Assembly: GCA_025667525.1 (NCBI GenBank)
Contig: CM046878.1
Location: 513,058,274 to 513,122,273, forward strand
Length of the DNA: 64,000 nt
Direction: 5' to 3'
DNA from: Glebionis coronaria
Lineage: Eukaryota > Streptophyta > Magnoliopsida > Asterales > Asteraceae
Shown here: piece by piece, positions 1 to 11,640 of the stretch
Numbering within the stretch: the first letter of the stretch is position 1
Layout of the letters: each line of letters opens with the position of its first letter
Notes under the pieces: generated by a model
What the model was told of the DNA's origin: nothing
Database searches by the model: none
The model's input: the letters and a program-made list of their open reading frames with translations, nothing else
Program-made: the position numbers and the translations under genes

Positions 1-896
1 TCTCCCATCGCTTGCTAATAAATTTATCTGCAATAAATAAGGTTGTACGATTTGAAAAGTTACTTAGCTTCTAGCCCAAGATCGTTTAAAAGTTGCTCGG
101 TATGGATTAGAGTTCATAGCCAAGGCATAACTTATTGAAGCGGGATGCGAAGATTGGCGATTCCAAAAAGACCCTAACAAGGTATGAGGATAAATAGATC
201 CAAGTCATAAAAGGAGGCGGATCGTTGTATATCAAAGTCCAAAATAAAGATTGGAGAAAAATGAAGAAGTCGTGGTCCAAGTATGAATCTCTCAAAATTT
301 CAAGTGAAGAAATTCCATTATGAAGAGAAGACCATAATTTCATGAACGTCTCTCAAGGTTTGAAGTATGAAGTCGCTGCCAAATATCGGTCCGAGAAAGG
401 TCTCAAATCGCGAAGCGAGTTATGCCAAGATATGAACTTTATGAGGTCCCGAGAAGCAGTTTTAAAAGATTTTGTCCTTTAGCTAACTATTGGTTAAATC
501 GTTCACTTTGTTTTCGGACTAAATAAACTATCGAAATAAGTCAACAATGCATCCTCGTGATCATTCAAGACAATAATAAAATATAAGAGATACACCTAGG
601 AATAAGGGAGTCTAAGTAAGTAATTAGCCCACATGAGTTCGTGTTAGTTTGCTAACTTATATTAACAATGATCTCGTTTTTAAGCTTGGTTTGGAGAAAG
701 TGAAAACTTGAGGATGATGATTGTTCATAACATTTCCAAAACCCAAGGTATGCTTTTTGATTTCTTTATTTTGAATGTTTATAGTTTCTATCTCTTTAAT
801 AAAGGCCAACGTGGATTGGTTATGATGAAAAGTGTAAACGTGCTTTGTAACTAATGCATTGCATGAGGACATTGCAATGGTCAAGTGTAGGGGATT
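1..896 (+). other. 3' noncoding tail of element X with polypurine tract
   Basis: No credible coding sequence. The stretch is homologous to the tails at 30411-31460, 34300-34896 and 41040-42106. It carries the shared landmarks: a segment beginning with AAGGTTGTACGATTTG and a final TCAAGTGTAGGGGATT directly before the LTR. That last purine tract (about 884-896) is the likely plus-strand primer for reverse transcription. Conservation of this noncoding tail between elements suggests a cis function (packaging, RNA structure or priming), but that is inference. Confidence 0.75.
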
Positions 897-1378
897 TGAT
901 AGGTGTGTAAACACCCATCCTTTTTACCACTTAATTACAATAATAACCGAGCCAAAACGTGTATTTTATGTCGGAATTATGCGTGGTTTGTGTTTTTGTT
1001 GTGATTTAGGACGAAATTTTGAAAAGTGGAGAAAACACGGGCATTTACGGACTTTTATTGAAGAAAAAGATGAAAAGACGAAGTCAAGAAGTCAAGAGTG
1101 CAAAAAGAACGGAAGTCCAAGACAAATTCTGAGATTTATCGAAGAAAAAGTTAAAAGACGGAAGTTTACTAAAAGCCGAGGAACTCAAGTCTATTTTATT
1201 GAAGAATTAAAAGACGAGTTCAAAAGAAATCCCGAGCCACAAGTCATTAGAGTCCAAGTTTAAAGAAGATTAGAAGGAAAAAGGACTAATGGTGCAATTA
1301 ATGAAGATTAAAGGCTTAAGGACCTAATGACGCAATTAAGAAGAAATGAAGGAGGGGAGGAAGCTTCCTAATCCTCCC

Positions 1379-1388
1379 CTATATATAG
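1379..1388 (+). promoter_or_regulatory. TATA box of the element X LTR
   Basis: CTATATATAG sits directly after an inverted repeat GGGGAGGA...TCCTCCCC (about 1354-1380). The same relative position holds TATAAATAG or TATACATAG in the B LTRs. Transcription would begin about 30 bp downstream, which places the motif array at 1828-2291 in the RNA leader. Confidence 0.6.
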
Positions 1389-1827
1389 TTTAGATCTTAA
1401 TTACTTTCATTTTGTTGGCTAAGTGTGACAATTAGTCTTCCACATTTATTTTCTTGCACATTTAAATACTTGTCAAATTTAAATACCTTGTCTTGCACCT
1501 TAAATTCCTTTAATTTCAAGTAAGTTTTCATTTAATTCTTGTCAATCTTTAGTTTATCTTGTTAATCTCCTATCTACCTTTCTTAATCTTTGATTTTTAA
1601 GTTTATGTTTATGTCCATTTTCTTATTTTGATCAAGTGGGTTTTTAATTATTGTGGTTAAATTTGTTTGTTTTGTTGATTTAAATTGTTTGTTTATGTTT
1701 AACTGTTGAGTTGTTATTAGTTTAGCTTAATCGTTTGTTTTGATTTTGATTAATCTGTGTTAGATCTGTTGTTACTGTTATCCCTTGTTCTTCGGGGTTG
1801 TTTGTTTCTGTTTCTTTGTTCCCAGGA

Positions 1828-2291
1828 AAACTTCCGAACCAAGAGAAGAGAAATCTTTCATTCGGAACTCAAAAGTTCCGGATCAAGAGTTCTTTCATTC
1901 GGAACTTCAAAGTTCAGGATCAAGGTCTTCATTCGGAAGATTTCCGGATCAGCAAAAACTTCCGAGTCAAGCTTGTTCATCCGGAACATTCAAAGTTCCG
2001 GATCAGAGAGGTTTCATTCGGAACTTTAAAAGTTCTGAGTCAATTCTTCCGAACGAAGTTCCGGATCAAAAACTTCCGGATCAACAAAAGTTCCGGATCA
2101 ATATCTTCCGAACGAAGTTCCGGATCAAGGGAAGGAAAAAGTTCCGGATCAACACCAAAACTTCCGAGTCAAGCTTCATCCGGAAGTCTTCCGAATCAAT
2201 ACTTCCGACTCAAGATTGTTTCATTCGGAAGTTGAAAGTTCCGAGTCAAGCTAGTTCATTCGGAAGTTTTGAACTTCCGAATCAAGGTTTC
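1828..2291 (+). repeat. TTCCGGATCAA / TTCATTCGGAA motif array in LTR X
   Basis: Dense array of two short motifs that are near reverse complements: TTCCGGATCAA (with variants TTCCGAGTCAA and TTCCGAACGAAG) and TTCATTCGGAAC/G. They alternate, giving many short inverted pairs such as CGGAACTTCAAAGTTC. Spacing is irregular (about 15-40 bp), so this is not a simple tandem satellite. Open frames across it are a by-product of the repeat and not genes. Confidence 0.85.
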
Positions 2292-2699
2292 TTTCAGTTC
2301 TTTTTTAGTCTTTCTTTTTAAATTTCAGTCTTTTATTTTTAAGCTTATTTTTCCCGCCTTTTTATTTAATTGCACTTTAAGATTACTTGTCTTAGCCTTA
2401 TTTTAGCCTTGCCTTAGTTTAAGTTTTAGTTGCGTTTTAAGTTTGCCTTAGTTAGATTTAAGTTTGCGTCATTTATTCTTAGTGCCTTTAATTTCAGTCA
2501 CGTTTTAAATACTCGCCCATTATTTTAATTAGACTTAGATTTACTTTAATTGCACTTTTACTTTAAAGTTTCGCACTTTTATTATTTAAAAACAACCAAA
2601 ATATTCTTTTTCACAAAAAACAATAGTCACATAGAGAACCTAGATCAATTCGTTAAGATACCGAGAACAACAATTGAACCTAGCAAAATCTAGTTATCA

Positions 2700-4050
2700 A
2701 GCCATAAGATACTTGATAGCCGAATGATCCGTATACACTATGCATTTCGTCAAGACGAGATAATGTCAAAATTTCTCAAATGCATACACCACGGCAAGGA
2801 ACTCCTTCTCCGTTGTAGTGTATTTTAGTTGAGCCTCGGTCATCGTCTTGCTAGCATAGTGAATAGGTAAGAAGTGCTTTTCATGACGTTGCCCCAATAC
2901 GGCCCCAATAGCGTAGTCACTAGCATCACACATGAGCTCAAAGGGGAGGTTCCAATTGGGAGCAACAAGAATGGGAGCTTCGGTAAGTTTCCTCTTAAGG
3001 ATTTCAAAGGCTCGTACACAATCTTCGTCAAAGACAAAACGTGCCTCTTTTTCAAGAAGATGTGTAATAGGTCGAGAGATCTTTGAAAAATCCTTGATGA
3101 ATCGACGATAAAAGCCCGCGTAGCCTAGGAAACTCCTAACTCCCTTAACGGTTTTGGGATGAGGTAATTTGGCGATGACGTATACCTTAGCTTGATCTAC
3201 CTCAATCCCCGCTTTCGAGACCTTGTGTCCTAAGACGATTCCACTTTTAACCATAAAATGACATTTTTCCCAGTTGAGCACAAGGTTTGTTTCCTCACAA
3301 CGTTTCAACATTCTCTCGAGATTCGACAAACACGAAGTGAACGAATTACCAAACATGGAAAAGTCATCCATGAATACTTCCATCGTCTTCTCGATCATAT
3401 CATGAAAATAGCCATCATACACCTTTGAAAGGTTCCCGGTGCATTGCAAAGTCCGAATGTCATTCTACGATAGGCAAACGTTCCATATTGATACGCAAAC
3501 ATAGTTTTTTCTTGATCACGAGGATCGATGGGGATTTAGAAGTAACCGGAAAAACCATCTAAGAAGCAATAGAAATCGTTTCCCGCAAGACGCTCCAACA
3601 TTTGGTCCATGAAGGGCAAGGGAAAATGGTCTTTACGAGTGGCTTCATTCAACTTACGATAGTCAATGCACACTCTCCATCCGGTCACGAGTCTAGTGGG
3701 AATCAACTCGTTGGCATCGTTTGGCACAACGGTCATTCCTCCCTTCTCAGGGACACAATGAATAAGACTCACCCAAGGGCTATCGGAAATAGGGTAAATC
3801 ATTCCGCGTCAAGGAGTTTAAGGACTTCCTTTTTAATGACGTCGTGAATTTTGGGGTTCACCCTCCTTTGACATTGGATTGCGGGCTTGTAATCCTCCTC
3901 CATTAAGATTTTGTGGGTACAAAATTTAGGATCGATCCCCTTAATGTCGGATAACTTCCACGCAATTGCCCTTTTGTGATCCTTTAGAACATCGGCAAGT
4001 GCGGTCTTTTCATCATCCGAAAGTTCCTTCGCAATAATAACCGGCAACTT
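2700..4050 (-). pseudogene. E1 pol: reverse transcriptase and partial RNase H (broken)
   Basis: Ty3/gypsy reverse transcriptase followed by RNase H; the enzyme would copy element RNA into cDNA in the virus-like particle. Visible RT motifs in order: WRVCIDYRKLNEATRKDHFP (about 3650-3700), LDGFSGYF, YGTFAYRRMTFGLCNAPGTF (about 3440-3490), catalytic box VFMDDFSMFG (about 3345-3375), and SFLGYAGFYRRFIKDFS. RNase H begins with LMCDASDYAIGAVLGQ and YASKTMTEAQLKYTTTEKE. Defects: frameshifts near 4050, 3800 and 3420; a stop right after GYF where the family has Gln; an Arg-to-stop change near 2775. Element X truncates RNase H at 2700, just after the IVYTDHSAIKYL motif. Confidence 0.87.
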
Positions 4051-5465
4051 GTCGCCTCCTCCAAATAGACATATTCGAGATGAGGAGGTAAATCTTTCAA
4101 CTCGAGGATAGGTGGTTCCTCAATTGAAGATTTGGGCTCGATACTCATAACCTCATCGGGTGGAGGAAATGGGAAATCGTTAAGAAAATCCTTGATAATC
4201 GAGAAGTCCTCATTGTTTTCGAGGTCTTCGTTACAAGTACATGGAACATCGAATTCTTCCAATGTAAAACCACCACCTTCAAATGGAGTGAAGGTTGGTG
4301 TCGAGTTATCAAGGATGGGATCTAACATAGTGGGATTGCCACTATTTTCATCATCACCAAAACCTAGAACTTCTTGTGAAAATTCCTCGCAAACCACGTC
4401 GATCATATCAACGAGGTTTATGGTCGCAACAGAATAAACATGAGAAATTTGATAGTTTTGAGTTGCGTTTATAACAAGTTCCTCGTCGTTGAAACGTAAG
4501 GTGATCTTTCTAGCATGAACATCGATCAAAGCCATAGACGTATCTAAAAACGAACGACCTAAAATGAGAGGAACTTGAGGATCCGTGGGAATATCGACAA
4601 CGATAAAGTCTACGGGATAGTAGAACTTTCCCACTTTCACAAAAACGTCTTCCGCCAATCCACATGCGGGAATCGTGGAATGGTCGGCCAACTCGATAGA
4701 CATTAGTGAAGGAGTAAGATTAGGAAGATTGAGCGACTTGAAGATTGCAAGTGGCATCAAGTTAATGCTAGCACCAAGGTCGGCCAAGGCAAAGCATTCT
4801 TCCATATCTTGGATGGCACAAGGGATCAAAAATTTACCGGGATCACCGACCTTTTGAGGTATGCGATTAAGATAAACCGATGAACAACTAGACAATTGAT
4901 GCAATTTCTCCTTGTTGTTCAACATACTCTTAAAGTTAGCGACAAATCGAGGCATCATGACCAAAGCATCGACGAAACTCACATTAAAGTACAAATCACG
5001 AAACATTTTCATAAAAAGCTCAAAGTGGTAATTGTCGCGCTCTTGACGTTTCTCCTTTCTAAGTCTCGATGGATAGGGCAAAGGTGGTGTGGGTTGAGGC
5101 ATAGGCATATCCTTTGGAATCTCGGGTTCTAATGTTGGTAATGGGTCAACCGTAGGTGTAGTATGAGCGGTACTTCGTGGGATTGGAATATGCTCCTTTT
5201 GGACCACCACCTCGGGTTCTTCCTCAATTGCTTCCTCAGTAGGAGCAATTGGTTGAGTTGTCGGTTCCTTATGTGTCTTACCACTACGTGTGGTAATCAC
5301 TTTCATCTCACCCTTAGGGTTTGATACGGTTTTGCTAGGAAGACTACTCGAAGACGGTTTGCACATAATTGCCTCAAACATAGATGAAATTTTATCTTCA
5401 AACATTGATTGCCTTTTCTTGGCTTTAATCATCTCTTGTTTAATTTCATGTTGCCCTTGTTCCAT
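3984..5465 (-). pseudogene. E1 gag-pol linker and aspartic protease (retropepsin-like)
   Basis: A 493-codon open stretch. It starts in a Lys/Gln-rich segment (MEQGQHEIKQEMIKAKK), passes a proline-rich linker (about residues 95-135), then a conserved pre-protease block (NYHFELFMKMFRDLYFNVSF). The retropepsin-like domain has the catalytic motif ALADLGASINLMPL (about residues 225-240) and the later PLILGRSFLD flap/core motif (about 298-307). An acidic spacer with FTPFEGGGFTLEEF follows. It would process the gag-pol polyprotein. The upstream gag frame is offset from it, and a further frameshift near 4050 separates it from RT, so it survives only as a long piece of a broken polyprotein. Confidence 0.83.
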
Positions 5466-6069
5466 TTTTTTGTTGGTTTTGTTGTAACCTAGTTACATTT
5501 CCTTCCATCTTGTTTGTATGGATTTTAAGCTCATTTGCTAACTCATTTTTCAACTCTTTCTTCAAGTCGTTCTTAAACTCGGATCTTAGGCTAATGATTT
5601 CTCTTTGAATGTTGTCAAACCTAGCATCATTCCCATTAGCGTATTCAACAAATTCATTTGGAAAATCTTTCAACGTTTGCAAACTTTTGTAGTTGTTTTG
5701 AAAATCATTTTAATTTTTGTTTGAAACTTGATTATTAGCCCCTTGATTACCATAGTTTCCCTTGTTGTAATTGTTTTTGAAACCAACTTGATTGTTGCGA
5801 TAGTTGTTGTTAGCATTTTTATTTGAACCAAAACCCGGTGGAGTCAATTGATTAGAGCGGGTAACTTGACCGTTTTGGTTGTAAGTTCCCGTGGCCGCGT
5901 AGGCACTCGAAGTGTTACCACCATTGGTAATGCACTCAGAGAAATCATGACCTCCACCACAATACATGCATGAAACCTCAACCACTTTAGCCGTAGCGGG
6001 AGTACTTGGTTCTCCAACTTTGAACTCAATCAAAAGACCTTTAAGCTTATCAAAGATTTTATTTTCCAA
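5446..6069 (-). pseudogene. E1 gag C-terminal part with zinc knuckle
   Basis: Two open pieces (5710-6069 and 5446-5682) continue gag in its 5' to 3' order. The first carries a knuckle-like CMYCGGGHDFSEC (C-X2-C-X3-H-X4-C) near residues 34-46, then an Asn/Gly-rich tail (NNYRNNQVGFKNNYNKGNYG) typical of nucleocapsid RNA binding. The second is a charged, likely coiled-coil segment (LRSEFKNDLKKELKNELANE). Stops near 5700 and the frame change at 5446-5465 break continuity with protease. Confidence 0.8.
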
Positions 6070-6120
6070 ATTCGCCTCAATTTAGCAAGCATCGATGGTA
6101 GTAGACAAAGAAGGTGAAGC

Positions 6121-6891
6121 CTAAGACGAAGCCTTACGAACACTAGACGTGCTACGAGGACTATACACCTTAGATCTATTCTCAATTATCACCAAAGCTT
6201 CCTCAACCGTTTTACACAAAAAATTACCACCCGCGGTGGCATTAAGATAATCCCTTTCATGATCATTAAGTCCATTGTAAAACGTGTCAATTTGATGCAA
6301 GTCGGAAAAACCGTGATGAGGACATTCATGTAACATTTCCTTAAACCTATTCCAAGCCGTTGAAAAACTTTCATTAAACTCTTGTGAAAATTTTGAAATC
6401 TCGTTTTTCAAATGTGTAGTCTTAGAGGACGGAAAAAATTGGTTCACAAACTTACACACGAGATCCTTCCACGTCAATATAGAATTGGGTGGCTCTTTCT
6501 CTAACCAAATTTTAGCGGGCCCCGCTAAGGAATACGGAAAAAGCATCATCTTAATCGAGTCATTAGCAACATCCTTAAACTTGCAAGTGGCGGTAAGACG
6601 ATTGAATTGGCGGATATGGTTGTGTGGATTGTCCTTCTCATCACCACGGAATTTGTTGTTTTGGATCATCGACAACAAACCCGTTTTCACCTCAAAATTC
6701 TCCGTAAGGATAGCGGGAATCACAATAGCCTCTCCATAACCCTCGGTGGGTGCTTGAAGTAACTCCATCATAGTACGATTCGCCATGGTTGGTTCTTTCT
6801 CTACAATGGGAGATTCTTCACTAGAAGATGTTTGGTTTCCTTCCTTTTGACGACGTTTACGTGCACGTCTTTCTTTGAAGCGAGTTTGCAT
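6121..6891 (-). pseudogene. E1 gag N-terminal part (retrotransposon gag domain)
   Basis: Capsid precursor of the element. I prefer the Met at 6891 (MQTRFKERRARKRRQ) because elements C and D start with MRTR at the same place; an upstream Met at 6921 is possible. After a basic N-terminus comes MELLQAPTEGYGEAIVIPAI, then the gag core with FPYSLAGPAKIWLEKEPPNS, ILTWKDLVCKFVNQFFPSSK and the HGFSDLHQIDTFYNGLN motif. The frame closes at 6121, before the knuckle-bearing part at 6069, because of stops. Motif order and length match plant Ty3/gypsy Retrotrans_gag proteins. Confidence 0.86.
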
Positions 6892-7620
6892 AAACGTCAC
6901 GTACAACGAGGGGATGAGCAAAGAAGATTCTTTTTGGTGTTTTGTATTTTTCCAATTTTTTTTGTGGTTTTTGATTGTTTTTACTTTTTTTTGGATTTTT
7001 GTGATTGTATTAAGTAGACCAAAATCTACAAATCTCCTCCTTAATCAAATCTCTTGATTAAAGAAGCCTCAAGGAATGAAAACGATCACGTGAAGTGAAC
7101 GCCTTCGATGACTTTAGAACGTTGGTGGAACACCAAAACGTTCAAGAGGGTTTAATCAATGAAACCAAGAAAGTATATATGATACTTAATAATACTTTGG
7201 GCGGCAAAACCCTCGATTAGCTCTCAAAATCAAATACTCACAAGCAAGCGGGGAAACGAGGCTGCGCGAAGCACTTAAGAGCCTTTTTCCTTAGGATATA
7301 TTTTATAATATCCGTCTTATACCCACCTTATATTTTGTATTTTTCAAAATCGAGCTTCACGAAAATATTTATCTATTTTTGCCTTTTTCTTTGGTTTGAG
7401 ATTCGAATAAAATGATTGGGTAATGACCTCCCAAGTCAAGGTTGTGATTTCTCACTTTTGGAGTACTTGTGTATTTATTGTTTTACGTATACAATATAGT
7501 AATAGTATTCACACAAAAAACGAAAAACCGATAATACGTATTAGTAGAGTGCTACTAATACAATAGATATTATGGCTATATATAAAAACAACAATTGCCA
7601 AATCAAAAACACAACACGCC
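6892..7620 (-). other. E1 5' untranslated leader
   Basis: About 730 bp between primer site and gag start, AT-rich and without coding signal on either strand. It includes a T-rich run on the plus strand just before the gag start (6930-7000). As the first internal segment of the genomic RNA, it would be the usual place for packaging signals. I see no clear motif. Confidence 0.6.
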
Positions 7621-7638
7621 TCCCCGGCAGCGACGCCA
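7621..7638 (-). other. E1 primer binding site (tRNA-Asp-like)
   Basis: On the minus strand the sequence reads TGGCGTCGCTGCCGGGGA, three bases downstream of the LTR end. It resembles the TGGCGCCGTTGCCGGGGA primer site used by Athila elements (complement of the tRNA-Asp 3' end), with two differences. It fixes the LTR boundary and the element's orientation. Confidence 0.8.
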
Positions 7639-10504
7639 AAATGATGGTTGAGTAAATATGTCTTTTAGGAAAAATAGCGTAATTAGGGCAAGTATTAACA
7701 AGTGACTTAGGAAAATCACAAGTTATGACCCAAAGTGGGGATCGTTCTCAAGGAGGCTTGGTGTGTGTGTAATGAAATGACTAACTTTTTGATTATATTG
7801 TTATGAGAAGAAAATAGAAATGGGATAAGAAGAGAATGACATTTACGATGACGATTTACACTAAGATGAAAAGGTCGTACACGTAAAACCGTAAAAGCAC
7901 CAAAATTAAAAAATTACTCTAAAAATTCCTAAAAATTGCAATAAATCCTAAATAATGTGTTAGAGTTTACAAAAAATAAAAAATCACCCAAACCTTTTAT
8001 TTAATTAAATAATGATTTTTTAATGCTAATTAAAGCCCTAAAAATCAATTTAATCAACAAAAAGCCCAAAGTGAGTTTTATCGCTTTGTAAACCTCTAAA
8101 ATACCCTACTTAATTTAAAACTGTTTTTGAAAATTTTAAAATTAATTAAAACTATTTAAAAACAATTAAAAACTATTAAGACTTAAACTAATTATAAAAA
8201 GTAATGTAAGAACAATAAAAATATTCTAAAAGTTGTAAAATTCCTAACTTTATGTATTTAACCTAAGAAAAATGTAAAAACTTGAAAAATCTAAATTTTA
8301 ATTTTTAATAATAAAATAATAATAAAATAATATTAAAAATCCAAAAATTATAAAAAATTATAAAGACTTGCAAACTAGCTTAATTTAACCTAAATAACAC
8401 ATAAATGAAGTTGAAATTACCTAAATACCCTTATTGGGCCTAGAAAATGGGCTAAAGTCCAAACAGTCCCTTAATGGGCTTAGAATTGGCCCAATAAGAA
8501 AAAGTGGCCCAAATTAGCCCAAAAACCACTACTTGACTCAAATTTGATTCTGAACAACTTTTTCCAAAGGCCCAAGAGCTGAAAATGTGATATAAGCTAG
8601 CTTATTACCAACAGCTTATTCTTAATAGGCTTTTTGGCCCATTAAGCCATAAGTTGATGCCATAAGCTGAAATTAAACACACAAGCTTCTCTTGACCTAA
8701 TTAAGACTTTTGTAAATAGAAATTTGAAATAAGCCAAAGGAATAAGCCTGAAAATGCAAAAAGCAATCTACAGAAAACGACAAAATAGTCGTTTTTGAGT
8801 TCTAGGCTATCCCAAGAGCTGATTCAAATTGCAAAAGCTTTTAGATGACTTAACTAAGCTTAATCAAAAAAAAGTTTTCAAATAAGTTGACTCAATAAGC
8901 TGGAAAAAGAAAATAAGCACTTATGAAAAAGTCAAATAAGTTGGTTTCCTAGAAAAAAGTCAAAGTCAAAGTGTAATAAGCTCCAGTTCAATCAAATGGG
9001 TCAAATAATGAAGATCTATCACAAAAAATAAGTTGTTGCAGGTCTGGATAAGCCAAAATGGCTTATTGATAAGCTGAATGAAAATTTGTACTAGCAAGGG
9101 CTAGTTTTGGGTGTTGAGCAGTGGAAACTTTTTCCACTGCTTGACTTGTTGACTTTTTTTGTCTTTAGTGACTTTTTTGGAGATTCAGGTTACACAAAGG
9201 CACCCAATTTATCAGTGGATCAAGAGAAGTTAAACACAACAAAGAAATCACAATCAACAACAGCCAATTAGTACAGTTTAATCAATCAATCACTAGATCT
9301 GACACAGACATGAACACTTAAGCAGTTATGAACTTATAAGCTGTTTTAGTAATATTCAGCCAACCAAATTGCACCAAAAGCATACACAAGCTATTATAAA
9401 CTCAAATGAACAAGCTCAAACAGTTTTCATGCAATGGATCAAAGCCTAAATCAAGATTCAAGCAAATGAAGGTTATTGATGAACACTAAAACATGCAGTT
9501 TTTACTTTGCTGATGCAGTTGACCAACAAGCCAAATTCAAACCTCCAAAACTTACAAACAAGTTATAATAACTTTTTTTAAACCACTTTTAGCCCTAAGC
9601 ATGCATACACCCTAAGTGTTCCCAAGATCCTAGGTCAAAACAGTCAAGAACAAAGATTTTATAGCAGATTGTTTAATATGGTGTTTCAAAGTTGAAAACT
9701 TGCAGCAAAATGCACTCAAACAAGCATATATCAGATACCAAGCAATAACACAACTCCTAACAACACAATACCAAGTTATGAATCAAGACAGGTAATCCCA
9801 AACACCCCTTTATCTTTTTAATCCAAAAATTAAACAAGTATAAGTGAGATTCAGTTTACCAAGTGAATAATCTAGCATACTAACAACATTAACATGCAAG
9901 ATGAAGCAGATTCAAGCCAGGAAAACAACAAGAACACAAGTAGAGCACACATTCACCAAAAATCCAAATTTTATTAGATTTTCAAGGTTTTAAGACAAAC
10001 CTCATGGATGTACATCCACACCTACGAATTTTAGAGCTTATGTGCTAGCAAGAACAAGCACAAGCTTCCACAAACAACCCTACTAAGATTCAACAAGGTT
10101 AGAAGCAAAAATATCAAAACAGAAAGGTGACTTTTTGGAAAATAAACTTGATTAATGCAACTTCTTGTACCCACTCTTGATTATCCCCAAGGTATAAGCT
10201 TCACAACACCTTAATATCACAATTAGGGTGCTATGATCAGCTTATATCCCCAAAAATTCCAAGATGTACCAAGAATCTTAGCAAAATATCAAATTTTAGT
10301 CCAATGTGTACTTTCTTACACAAGGTTTACAAACACGTTTTAGGGTTCAATTTTAGTTAACATATAACATAAACAAGCATATAATTAAATGGCACTTGGT
10401 CTTTCTTCAACAAACTCAAACACAATTTCATAAAACTGAAAGTAGGATTTACAGGTTTGTGAACAAGGAAAAACCAAAAGCAAACGTAAATGTGGAGACC
10501 CTAT

Positions 10505-10522
10505 ACCCTTTATATAGAGGGT
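10505..10522 (-). promoter_or_regulatory. TATA box of the E1 LTR within a near-palindrome
   Basis: ACCCTTTATATAGAGGGT on the plus strand, read ACCCTCTATATAAAGGGT on the coding strand: a TATATAAA box flanked by ACCCT/AGGGT arms, an 18-bp palindrome with one mismatched pair. It would place transcription start near 10480 and give a leader of about 2.8 kb inside the LTR. Confidence 0.5.
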
Positions 10523-11149
10523 GTACATGGTCTGCATAAGCTAAAAACTCAAAACCCTAATGTAGTAGAAGTCCCAAAATGCCCTTGTGAAGTTTGAACT
10601 TTTTGGAGAATCATGTGACTGATTTTGGAGTCTTGTTGTAGTTGGCATGTGAAAACTTGATCAAATGGTGTGAAATAAGCTTAGGATGTAAGCTGAATCC
10701 TTGGAAGTTAGATGACTGGCCTCTTTTGGCAGTTTGCACAAGCTTGTAGCAGGGGAATCTTGTGTGGGACAAAGGGGTGAGGTGGCAATTATTTTTGAGG
10801 TTGGGATGTGATTAAGGGATGGTTAATCATGGATCTAGATAATCTTAGGGCCTAATTACAACACAATTAAGAATACCTAATTGTGTTCTTGAGTGAATAG
10901 TAGGCGTGTTTAATCTGTTTTTGGTTTGGTTTAAGTTTAAAAACTTGTTAATGGCGCCAAGATTAGTTTAATATAAACCGGATGAAGTGGAGTGTGAGGT
11001 GGATGAATGGTGTAATGTGATTGGTGGAAAGGGTTGAGTGGGACACGTGTCCTCCCTTGGTTGGTCTAGGTAACATTCCTTGTCTGCCAGTTTTCACCCC
11101 TCACCTATAATAACCCTTTAATTTGCAAATAAATCCGTCAAAACTCTAT

Positions 11150-11640
11150 TTCCTTTGTATTTGAAGTTTGCTTTTTCACACTTTTGCCCCAAAATATTTT
11201 GTAAAGTAAATTCAGGGGTATTTCTTGCCATTTTGTGATTCTTGAAGGACTGTTTTGGCATTTTCTTGATTAAAAATGGTCTTAACTTGTATGATTGACC
11301 TTTTGGAGGACTAAAATTGCCTAGTCATGATTGATGAGGGACCATTTTTGCCATTTCTTCAAAGTCAAAGGTCCTTTTTGCAATTTTGATATTTTCAAAG
11401 GACCAAACTTGTAATTCTTGAAACTTGGAGTCCTTCTTGGTATGTTTGACTTTGAGGAGGATAATATTGACATTTTAGTTTTGATGAGGGACTAAAATTG
11501 CCAATTTTCAAAGTGGAGGGTCCTTTTGGTAATTTTGACAAACTTCAGGGACCAATCTTGTAATTATGAAGATACAAGGGTATAAAGTGTCAATTCTTCA
11601 ACATTGGAGGACCCTTCTTCATAAATCTTCAAATCTTCAA
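11150..11640 (-). repeat. Degenerate repeats in E1 LTR U3
   Basis: About 490 bp in which phrases such as GAGGGACCATTTTTGCCA, GGACTAAAATTGCC, GTCCTTTTTGCAATTTTGA and GGACCAAACTTGTAATT recur at 30-60 bp spacing with much divergence. It lies upstream of the TATA box on the element's strand, the usual place for an enhancer array. The unit is too diverged to define a period by eye. Confidence 0.55.

Larger units (their letters stand above)
1..2699 (+). mobile_element. Element X: 3' part of a gypsy-type non-autonomous LTR retrotransposon
   Basis: The 3' end of a plus-strand LTR element whose 5' part lies outside the window. It consists of an internal 3' noncoding tail (1-896) ending in a polypurine tract, then a 1.8-kb LTR. 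The tail and LTR closely match those of element B (30411-31460 and 31461-33368), so X and B are the same family. The LTR has TGATA...TATCA ends. The base after it resumes an RNase H reading frame on the minus strand, which shows that X inserted into element E1. The expected 5-bp duplication on this side is AGCCA (2700-2704); its partner is off-window. Confidence 0.88.
897..2699 (+). repeat. 3' LTR of element X
   Basis: A 1803-bp LTR starting TGATAGGTGTGTAAACACC and ending AGTTATCA. Order of parts: terminal hairpin (GGTGT/ACACC); purine-rich U3 with many GAAGAAAAAG-type runs; an inverted repeat GGGGAGGA/TCCTCCCC; a TATA box at 1379; a T-rich leader; a motif array at 1828-2291; and a TTTTCCCGCC-containing 3' portion. 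The ends were set by comparison with element B, where the same sequence abuts the primer site and a target duplication. Confidence 0.88.

Noticed and set aside
859..1263. 134-codon open frame at the start of LTR X, with counterparts in the B, C and D LTRs
   Set aside because: It lies in a purine-rich U3 where lack of T in one strand removes stop codons; the peptide is low-complexity Lys/Glu/Arg and frames drift between copies. Not a gene.
1757..2321. Three overlapping open frames across the X array, and similar frames at 26727-27173, 32521-32802, 21632-21959 and 45414-45741
   Set aside because: By-products of short repeats free of stops in several frames; peptides are repeats of SGS/RIK/PDQ or RSR type with no conserved start.
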